A DNA stretch of 29,607 nt, taken from Rickettsiaceae bacterium (lineage in GTDB: Bacteria; Pseudomonadota; Alphaproteobacteria; Rickettsiales; Rickettsiaceae). The first letter of the stretch is position 1, and each line of letters starts with the position of its first letter. The stretch is taken from NCBI GenBank assembly GCA_017995275.1, contig JAGOJE010000001.1, positions 1-29,607 on the forward strand, read 5' to 3'. Shown in pieces: positions 24,399-29,607 of the stretch. A model generated the notes under the pieces. The model had not been told where the DNA came from, made no database searches, and was given only the letters and a program-made list of their open reading frames with translations. Made by a program: the position numbers and the translations under genes.

Positions 24399-25511
24399 TT
24401 ATTGTGTCAACCAATCAATTGCCTTCGTAGGCTTTTTATCGGTTGTTGAAGGCGCAGTGAATGATGGCTTGATATTCGAATCCGTTCTTTGGTATTCAGA
24501 CAACACCTTTTCTCTTTCATCTGCGCGAATGTTTTTTTCTGCCGTATCCCACATTAATTTTCTTAATTCGGGAACCGCTTCAAAACTTCTTTCAAATGCG
24601 AACTTTGTGTTGTAAGAGCCGTCTGATTTGTAAAAATTCTTATTGAAATCACCTAACATCATCTGCTTGACTTTCTCAAGCATAGGTTCAGTCATGGTAA
24701 CTCCGAAATACTTTTTACCCTTAACGCTATCAACGAACTGATTCATACTATCTATTGCCTTATCTCTCCACTCGTTATTTTTATTGATAGCAGCCTGGTT
24801 GCTTTCTGAGTATTTTGCGAACCGCGCTGCATCTTCTTTCTTTAGTCTATCTCTTTCATCTTCAGTTTCCAATGCTTTTTTAGCTCTGCTAAGGCCTTTA
24901 AAGCCTTCCATCTCCTCAGCCACCACATCGTCTAATGATTTACCTGCTTTTTTATCTTCATCCGTAAGGCGTATGGTTCTCCTTAGTTTTGATTCATATA
25001 ATTGCTCGTAACTAAGAGCTTCGGCATCTACACCGGATAACTCTTTAAGAATGGTCGTAACATCTTTACCGGCTTTTCTACCTGTGTGGATAGCCTTTAT
25101 AAGGTCGTCTTGTATCAACTCTTCATATTGAGACTGCTTGCTTTTTAATTCATTTAATTGACTTTCAATTTCTTTTTGCTTAGAAAGCTCTTGATCAGGC
25201 GCAACTTCATTTGCTTGGTCATTCTCTGGAGAATCCCAGTGCCTTTCAAACTTTTCTTTAGGCTGATCAGGAGTTTTATCTTTTTCATCAGCAGGTTTAT
25301 TTTCTAATACCGCTTCGTTTACCGGCTCAGCAGCAGGGGCAGGATTTGCCTTTAATGCAGGAACGCCCGGCTCTTCTTTATTCTCTTCATTATTCACAAC
25401 TACATCAGGAGTAGCGCCTTCTTCAGCAGCTAATAGATTGAAGTAATCCATAGCTGTTCTAGGTTGACTTTGTGTATCGTTTTGTGCAGGTTGAACTGTT
25501 TGAACGTTCAT
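24399..25511 (-). CDS. Capsid scaffolding protein, 370 aa
   Basis: The N-terminal 120 residues are Pro/Glu/Ala-rich and probably disordered (EEGATPDVVVNNEENKEEPG). A coiled coil follows near 130-160 (QKEIESQLNELKSKQSQYEE), then highly charged helices (RAKKALETEDERDRLKKEDA). The C-terminus is a short basic/aromatic tail (DKKPTKAIDWLTQ), the usual capsid-binding end of scaffolds. The gene is the first of the long virion operon, just upstream of the major capsid gene. No protease motif is seen, so a fused maturation protease is unlikely. Start at ATG 25509-25511, directly next to a 7-bp hairpin and 21 nt downstream of a TAnnTTTG box. Confidence 0.75.
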   Translation of the reverse strand: MNVQTVQPAQNDTQSQPRTAMDYFNLLAAEEGATPDVVVNNEENKEEPGVPALKANPAPAAEPVNEAVLENKPADEKDKTPDQPKEKFERHWDSPENDQANEVAPDQELSKQKEIESQLNELKSKQSQYEELIQDDLIKAIHTGRKAGKDVTTILKELSGVDAEALSYEQLYESKLRRTIRLTDEDKKAGKSLDDVVAEEMEGFKGLSRAKKALETEDERDRLKKEDAARFAKYSESNQAAINKNNEWRDKAIDSMNQFVDSVKGKKYFGVTMTEPMLEKVKQMMLGDFNKNFYKSDGSYNTKFAFERSFEAVPELRKLMWDTAEKNIRADEREKVLSEYQRTDSNIKPSFTAPSTTDKKPTKAIDWLTQ

Positions 25512-25531
25512 GAATAAATATTAGTTTATTC
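25512..25531 (-). repeat. Hairpin directly upstream of the scaffold start codon
   Basis: GAATAAA (25512-25518) and TTTATTC (25525-25531) are a perfect 7-bp inverted repeat with a 6-nt spacer, abutting the ATG of the scaffold gene. The other divergent region also has an inverted repeat touching its minus-strand start, though of different sequence. It is AT-rich and weak as an RNA stem. Confidence 0.4.
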
Positions 25532-25532
25532 A

Positions 25533-25581
25533 CAAAATTATATCTGTTGTTAATAATAATTGTTACACAAAAACATACAAT
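25533..25581 (-). promoter_or_regulatory. Shared phage promoter element, copy 2 (probable promoter of the virion operon)
   Basis: This is the partner of 1279-1328, with six substitutions and one gap over 50 columns. The minus strand contains TAATTTTG (25533-25540), a TAnnTTTG box 21 nt before the scaffold ATG. The conserved part extends upstream of this box (minus-strand sense) by about 40 bp, far more than a -33 box needs. The divergent plus-strand XRE gene begins 43 nt beyond it. Confidence 0.65.
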
Positions 25582-25596
25582 GATATATTTTTTATA

Positions 25597-25604
25597 TACT
25601 TTTG
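25597..25604 (+). promoter_or_regulatory. Candidate -7 box for the XRE-terminase operon
   Basis: TACTTTTG fits TAnnTTTG, 19 nt before the ATG at 25624. It lies outside the block shared with the other divergent region. Confidence 0.4.
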
Positions 25605-25623
25605 ATATAATAATACAAATCAA

Positions 25624-25890
25624 ATGACAATTACAGAACCAGATCAACTAACAAGAGAACAGATAGTTCTACTATGTAAAACCAACATGGAAAACATCAG
25701 AAAGAATGTTGAAAAAATAATGATGGTCAAAAAAATCAATCAGACAGAATTAGCCAATAGGATAGAAAAAGAAAGGACCCATATCAATTATATACTAAAA
25801 AATAAACACAGCAACATATCTGTAAAGACGTTGGTAGCCATATCGGCCGCCCTTGGAACATCTGTATCAGAAATAACTAAAAACCAATAA
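25624..25890 (+). CDS. XRE/Cro-type HTH transcriptional regulator, 88 aa
   Basis: A classic Cro/C1 helix-turn-helix spans about residues 30-85: KINQTELANRIEKERTHINY, then ILKNKHSNISVKTLVAISAA and LGTSVSEI. A charged leader of about 25 residues precedes it. At 88 residues it is a single DNA-binding domain without a dimerisation or cleavage domain, as in Cro-like or small phage repressors. It is divergent from the virion operon and the first gene of the packaging/DNA operon, so it is a good candidate to act on the shared element at 25533-25581, either for itself or for the late operons. The next gene starts 2 nt after its stop. Whether it represses or activates cannot be told. Confidence 0.85.
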   Translation: MTITEPDQLTREQIVLLCKTNMENIRKNVEKIMMVKKINQTELANRIEKERTHINYILKNKHSNISVKTLVAISAALGTSVSEITKNQ

Positions 25891-25892
25891 CA

Positions 25893-26228
25893 ATGTACAC
25901 AAACAGAACTCTTCTACAATTTAATGACGAATGCCAAAGGATGCAAGGAACCATCATTGGGGAATTCTTTAGACCTAAAATCAGGCAATTCTATAACGAC
26001 AACAACATACGCCTAGATACTTTATTCAAGAAAATGACTGCTTTAAAAGAAGAACATTTTGAAATAGAAGGAGAAGGAGACTATAAAAGGGTAAAAACAT
26101 ATACTCCAGAACCTATTGATGGCGTTGCTCAACAGCCCAAACCGGTAATGAAAGAAGGCAAAACGGAAGATGACTATACCAAAGCCTTTAACGAACTAAT
26201 GGATGGAGAGGTAAATATTAAGATTTGA
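25893..26228 (+). CDS. Conserved-type small phage protein, 111 aa
   Basis: I do not assign a function. The sequence is an N-terminal helical part (RPKIRQFYNDNNIRLDTLFKKM), a central EEHFEIEGEGDYKRVKTYTP segment, and an ending with VMKEGKTEDDYTKAFNELMD. This last pattern (P.xxKEGKTxxDFxKxFxELM) recurs, as far as I recall, in small proteins of diverse phages without known role. It is 2 nt after the XRE gene and overlaps or abuts the next small gene. Part of the packaging/DNA operon. Confidence 0.7.
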   Translation: MYTNRTLLQFNDECQRMQGTIIGEFFRPKIRQFYNDNNIRLDTLFKKMTALKEEHFEIEGEGDYKRVKTYTPEPIDGVAQQPKPVMKEGKTEDDYTKAFNELMDGEVNIKI

Positions 26229-26233
26229 TATAC

Positions 26234-26467
26234 ATGCCACAATCAATGGAAAAAAAATTTAAAGTATACCCACCAATGATGCCAAATTTTGTCCGATTTG
26301 AAATGGGGGACGGAACTAAACAAGACGGAATAGAATCACAAGACGGATTTGACATAGCAAAATTCACACAAGAAGAAGCAAAGGAGTTTGCAAAGCTAAT
26401 GCATGACACTTTTATAGAACATTATAAAAGATGTAAGAAAGGAAAATCTTCAAAAGGAAGCTATTGA
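26234..26467 (+). CDS. Small unknown phage protein, 77 aa
   Basis: The ATG at 26234 is preferred, 5 nt after the previous stop; a TTG at 26225 overlapping that stop would add three residues, and an ATG at 26246 is also in frame. Features are MEKKFKVYPPMMPNFVRFEM, an acidic middle, an EEAKEFAKLMHDTFIEHYK helix and a Lys/Ser-rich tail (RCKKGKSSKGSY). No family recognised. It is followed by a 36-nt gap. The basic tail could bind nucleic acid, but that is a guess. Confidence 0.6.
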   Translation: MPQSMEKKFKVYPPMMPNFVRFEMGDGTKQDGIESQDGFDIAKFTQEEAKEFAKLMHDTFIEHYKRCKKGKSSKGSY

Positions 26468-26503
26468 TTCTAAACATATATCATTTAATAAAATCAAAAA
26501 CAA

Positions 26504-26848
26504 ATGCTAACAACAAAAGAGATAGAGGAATTAGAAAAGCTATCTGATAAATACCCTGCCGTAAACGCTATCCTTGATTTCTACAAGGAGATACAGAATA
26601 ACGGGGCTAAACTTCTATTTATTGAGATCAATAACAAACTGTCACAATTAGCTAAAGAGATAAAAAAATCAGATATAACAATAACAGATGATAAAGACGA
26701 TAAAAAATTCGACCGCTTCCTAAGACTATCTGTAGAAATGGAAACCATACTAAATAATAACCAAAAAATGCAGGATTACATAAACGGAATAACCGAAGAA
26801 AAGAAATTGAAGCCTAAAAAAGGACATGAAGACAAAGTAGTATTCTAA
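26504..26848 (+). CDS. Helical protein upstream of terminase, possible small terminase-like partner, 114 aa
   Basis: The protein is helical and charged throughout: KEIEELEKLSDKYPAVNAIL, then KLSQLAKEIKKSD, then FLRLSVEMETILNNNQKM, with a Lys-rich tail. No HTH is obvious, so a small terminase identity is only suggested by its position just before terL and its coiled-coil look. Its TAA overlaps the terL ATG by one base (TAATG), the signature of translational coupling. A chaperone or unknown packaging accessory is equally possible. Confidence 0.6.
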   Translation: MLTTKEIEELEKLSDKYPAVNAILDFYKEIQNNGAKLLFIEINNKLSQLAKEIKKSDITITDDKDDKKFDRFLRLSVEMETILNNNQKMQDYINGITEEKKLKPKKGHEDKVVF

Positions 26849-28686
26849 TGCTAATAATAGATAACATAAAAGAAAAGAGCCCTATTTTGGTACATAAACC
26901 AAAACCAACATTCAGAACTGCACTGGAAAAAGAAAGGTATTGGGAGAAAGAGAAAATAAAATGGATAGAAGGAGTTGGCGATATACCAGGAACATTATAT
27001 CACAAAACCCAGGAGCAGTGGATAAAAGATAGAAACTCAGGAGAGATACTACGCCCTATATGCAGAGATGCGGATCTGCTCATTCACCAAACGATAAGAG
27101 ACTGTAGAAAAGAAGGAGAGGCTCTTGTGCTTATCAAAGGGCGCGGACTTGGGCTCTCTGTAGAATTTGGATGCCTTACGAACTACTTCATGAGAGTATA
27201 TCCCGGAACAACATCTCTCATCACCTCTCAGGAAAAAACAAAGATAGCCGCCCTATTCTCCGAAAAAATTGCTGTCACATACGATAAATACGATGAAGAC
27301 ATAAAGCCGGTACAAATCAATAGAAACGAAACGACATATACTGCCGGAATAAAAGTTGAAATCTCCTATAAAGACAAATACGGAAATGTTCAAACCAATA
27401 TATCTCAGGCAATATGCAGAGATACATCAGACCGCCCAGAGAGCGCATCAGCCTTCTCTGGACAAGGAGCGATACTAGGTTGTTATGATGAATTATTCCT
27501 ACATAAACGCCGCAAAGAATTGATTCGATCTTCCGCCTCTTGCTATATAGATCAAAAAACAAAACAGACGACAGGGTTTTTATTCTGCGGAGGAACGGTA
27601 GAAGATACACTCACCAACGAACAGCTATCTGAACTTCAGGTTCTTATAAGAGAGGTACAAACCACTGGACGACTTGGTACCATGAAAGCAAGACTTCTAT
27701 TCATACCTGCATGGATGGGAACATTTATGACCAATGGGTGGAGCGATGAACGCAAGGCGAAAGAATATTGGGAAAAAGAAATAGAAGCCTTAGACAAACT
27801 AGAAGACAAGTCAGCCGTTCGCGCTTACAAAATGAACAACCCCATGTCCTTGGATGATATATTCCAAATGACCGGAGGGGGCAAATTTGAAGAAGATGTA
27901 ATTGAAAAAGTAAAGGAACAAAAGAAGATAATACTATCACAAAACATACCTATAACAAAATGCAAATTAATAGACATGGGCCATACAGTAAAATCAACTG
28001 TAGACTTTAAAAATGGCAATGTTCATGTATTAGAAGAGCCAAAACAAAGTGTTTCTTACTTCTTGGTAATTGACGGGGTTGCAACGGGTAAAAAATCAGG
28101 TAGCGAAAAAGGGTCTAATGTAGCAGGGACCATAGTAAAAGCATTTGACCCATCTACCCAGCCACACATGCCTGTATGTATCTATACAGAAAGACCGGAA
28201 ACCGTGGAACAAAGCTATATCAACCTATTGGCTCAGGCAAAATACTATAATCAATACGGGGGATTGAAAGGAATAATGGCGGAGGGAAATGCCGGAAATG
28301 CTGATCACTTCTTCACCTTCCTTCAAAAGAATGGATATGAAAAATATGCCATGGTAAGGCAGGATCTATCAGGAAAAGGTATAGTAAATACCAATAAAAC
28401 ATTTCAATATGTAACCTCAGATATACGGGACTATCAAATGAAACAGGCAAACATGTTTCTAAGAAAATACATTGACAGCATAAAAATGGTAATGCTCCTG
28501 GATGATATGCTAAAGCCATTAAGCGAGAATGCCGACATATTAGATAGCTGGCTCATGTATTTCGTAGCCAACAAAGATTATGATAAGCCACTTATACAAA
28601 AGGTAACAAAAATTAAAACGCCTACATATACCCTTTCAAGAGATTCATCAGGAAGAACAGTATGGGTAGAAAAATATGAGCAATAA
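26848..28686 (+). CDS. terL: Large terminase subunit (packaging ATPase-nuclease), 612 aa
   Basis: It drives DNA into the prohead and cuts the genome. The ATPase part shows a deviant Walker A at residues 97-104 (KGRGLGLS) with no Lys in the usual GKS/T place; the Lys is moved to the front, as in lambda gpA (KSARVGYS). Walker B is ILGCYDE (209-215), with D214 and E215 as the likely Mg and catalytic acids. The C-terminal RNaseH-like nuclease has D409 (FLVIDGVATG), E479 (GIMAEGNAGN) and D563/D566 (ADILDSW) as candidate metal ligands. Length is within the usual 400-750 range. It is transcribed away from the capsid genes, in an operon with an XRE regulator, a YopX-like protein and RusA, rather than with the virion operon. 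Start is set by the TAATG overlap. Confidence 0.85.
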   Translation: MLIIDNIKEKSPILVHKPKPTFRTALEKERYWEKEKIKWIEGVGDIPGTLYHKTQEQWIKDRNSGEILRPICRDADLLIHQTIRDCRKEGEALVLIKGRGLGLSVEFGCLTNYFMRVYPGTTSLITSQEKTKIAALFSEKIAVTYDKYDEDIKPVQINRNETTYTAGIKVEISYKDKYGNVQTNISQAICRDTSDRPESASAFSGQGAILGCYDELFLHKRRKELIRSSASCYIDQKTKQTTGFLFCGGTVEDTLTNEQLSELQVLIREVQTTGRLGTMKARLLFIPAWMGTFMTNGWSDERKAKEYWEKEIEALDKLEDKSAVRAYKMNNPMSLDDIFQMTGGGKFEEDVIEKVKEQKKIILSQNIPITKCKLIDMGHTVKSTVDFKNGNVHVLEEPKQSVSYFLVIDGVATGKKSGSEKGSNVAGTIVKAFDPSTQPHMPVCIYTERPETVEQSYINLLAQAKYYNQYGGLKGIMAEGNAGNADHFFTFLQKNGYEKYAMVRQDLSGKGIVNTNKTFQYVTSDIRDYQMKQANMFLRKYIDSIKMVMLLDDMLKPLSENADILDSWLMYFVANKDYDKPLIQKVTKIKTPTYTLSRDSSGRTVWVEKYEQ

Positions 28687-28882
28687 AAGGAAAATAAATA
28701 AACCATTAACAAAGGTCCCTCTGTCTGATACAGAATGGAAAATAATAATGGATATAAAAACACGCTATCTGCATGGCAATACAATGTTAAAAGACATTGC
28801 TTCTGAATATAAAATGAGCCTAAGTATACTTAGAAACTATGTGAATATGGCTGTAGAACAAATAAAGAATAATCAAAATTAA
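28676..28882 (+). CDS. Small HTH protein, 68 aa
   Basis: It overlaps the terL stop by 11 nt and is followed 2 nt later by the YopX-like gene. Residues about 18-60 (DTEWKIIMDIKTRYLHGN, then LKDIASEYKMSLSILRNYV) look like a helix-turn-helix of the sigma-region-4 or terminase-small-subunit kind. It could be a DNA-binding packaging partner (small terminase-like) or a regulator of the late promoters. A minimal domain with basic N-terminus (NKRKINKP) suits DNA binding. The choice between these is open. Confidence 0.65.
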   Translation: MSNKRKINKPLTKVPLSDTEWKIIMDIKTRYLHGNTMLKDIASEYKMSLSILRNYVNMAVEQIKNNQN

Positions 28883-28884
28883 CA

Positions 28885-29256
28885 ATGGAATCAACAGGAA
28901 AATTTGATATAAATAATCAGGAAATTTTTGTAGGCGATAAGGTTTTAAAGGCTTGGGGATTTTTTGAAGAAAAAGGCAAGATGAAGCCCTATTTCAAAAT
29001 ACATACAATCATAAAAGAACAAGCGTATTTGATGGGTGATGGAAATATGCGAAACGATATAGCAGGAAACATATTCATACTTGGAAAAACTTACAACACA
29101 TGGAAAGGAAAAGATGTGAAAAAACTAACAAAAGAAGAAATGGATATAATAGGAATGGAAGAAGAAGTACGCTTCTTTTTTAATGAAGAAAAAAAGGCTT
29201 GTCGCTTTGGAGTAAAAACAAAAATACCAGATCATTTACTCTACTGGAAGCATTAA
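28885..29256 (+). CDS. YopX-like phage protein, 123 aa
   Basis: The N-terminus TGKFDINNQEIFVGDKVLKA matches the pattern of YopX-family phage proteins (TGxxDxxGxEIxxGDxV), widespread in phages and of unknown function. The remainder is beta-rich with a Lys/Glu helix (DVKKLTKEEMDIIGM) and ends HLLYWKH. The family is often seen among DNA-metabolism genes, and RusA follows. Start ATG is 2 nt after the preceding TAA, with an AACA leader. Confidence 0.65.
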   Translation: MESTGKFDINNQEIFVGDKVLKAWGFFEEKGKMKPYFKIHTIIKEQAYLMGDGNMRNDIAGNIFILGKTYNTWKGKDVKKLTKEEMDIIGMEEEVRFFFNEEKKACRFGVKTKIPDHLLYWKH

Positions 29257-29276
29257 AAAAAAATAAAAATTTAAAA

Positions 29277-29607
29277 ATGATACAACAGACAATAAATATA
29301 AAACCACTTAGCGTTAATGACTGCTGGCAAGGGAGAAGATTTAAAACGAAAGAATACAAGATTTATGAGAAAGAGATGAAGCTAATGATAAAAAAACAAA
29401 AGATGCCTGTAGCCCCATACAACATTGAACTGAAATTATACCTGAGCAATCCGCTTAGTGATATAGACAATCCAATAAAGCCGATACTGGATATACTACA
29501 AAAGAAATTAGGATTCAACGATAGACTTATAGACAAATTGACTGTAGAAAAAATAAGGATAGAAAAAGGAAAAGAGAAAATATGCTTCTTAATCACAGAG
29601 CTAAATA
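29277..29607 (+). CDS. rusA: RusA-family Holliday junction resolvase (3' end cut by window)
   Basis: 110 codons are visible. The N-terminus IKPLSVNDCWQGRRFKTKEY is the usual RusA opening, and the segment SDIDNPIKPILDILQKKLGF holds the metal-binding acids D62 and D64 (RusA D70 and D72), followed by NDRLI with D82 in the place of RusA D91. RusA cuts four-way junctions symmetrically and works as a dimer; in phages it resolves recombination or replication branches so that DNA can be packaged. It starts 20 nt after the YopX-like stop with an A-rich leader. The C-terminal ~15-25 residues lie outside the window. The family call is firm, the branch-clearing role inferred from the neighbouring terminase. 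Confidence 0.85.
   Translation, partial: MIQQTINIKPLSVNDCWQGRRFKTKEYKIYEKEMKLMIKKQKMPVAPYNIELKLYLSNPLSDIDNPIKPILDILQKKLGFNDRLIDKLTVEKIRIEKGKEKICFLITELN

Noticed and set aside
25459..25647. 62-codon minus-strand frame across the divergent promoter region
   Set aside because: It would cover the shared promoter element and the XRE start, and its Ile/Cys-rich translation looks like intergenic AT-rich DNA.
27317..27610. 97-codon minus-strand frame inside terL
   Set aside because: Antisense to the Walker B region of a well-supported gene and without any motif.
1..29607. Stop-codon recoding as in some crAss-like phages
   Set aside because: All main genes read through with ordinary TAA or TGA stops and show no in-frame stops within domains.

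Overview
The window reads as part of the genome (or an integrated copy) of a tailed dsDNA phage that infects a Bacteroidota host. It is AT-rich. Candidate promoters fit the Bacteroidota -7 consensus TAnnTTTG, and many starts are preceded by A-rich leaders rather than strong Shine-Dalgarno sequences. The left-edge fibre carries the NVGIG..SPDAKLDV motif common in Bacteroidota tail-fibre-domain proteins. No tail tube, sheath or obvious tape-measure gene is seen. Instead there is a portal, a 1589-residue tail/stabilisation-like protein, two small connector-like proteins and a series of three internal-protein candidates. This suggests a podovirus-like particle, loosely reminiscent of crAss-like or Cellulophaga podoviruses. 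Both window edges cut genes, so genome size and lifestyle cannot be judged. No integrase, tRNA, CRISPR or insertion sequence was found.

Layout: (1) 1-1250, minus strand: a truncated tail fibre (start 646) preceded by a 199-residue probable fibre or fibre-associated protein. (2) 1375-2995, plus strand: three tightly packed small genes, namely a Cys-rich protein, a collagen-like/beta protein and a helical/beta protein, all probably accessory structural or host-range proteins. (3) 2973-25511, minus strand: the virion operon, in transcription order scaffold, major capsid protein, beta-domain head protein, 349-aa protein with a SAP/HeH-like C-terminus, portal, giant tail/stabilisation protein, 378-aa beta-domain protein, two connector candidates, and a small-medium-giant set (222, 480, 2052 aa) whose order mirrors the T7 gp14-gp15-gp16 ejection proteins. 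The 2052-aa protein combines TPRs with a zincin-like domain (HELEH...GEVQAR) of the kind described in phage polyvalent proteins. (4) 25624-29607, plus strand: a divergent operon with an XRE regulator, small unknowns, large terminase, a small HTH protein, a YopX-like protein and a RusA resolvase cut by the window end.

The most interesting regulatory signal is a nearly identical 49-50 bp element (43 of 50 aligned columns) in both divergent intergenic regions (1279-1328 and 25533-25581). It includes a minus-strand TAnnTTTG box and looks like a phage-specific promoter for the two minus-strand (virion and fibre) operons. Two terminator-like hairpins inside the virion operon, after the abundant head proteins and directly before the portal start, could grade expression from many-copy to few-copy proteins.

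Product names rest on motif recognition and gene order by eye; no database search was possible.
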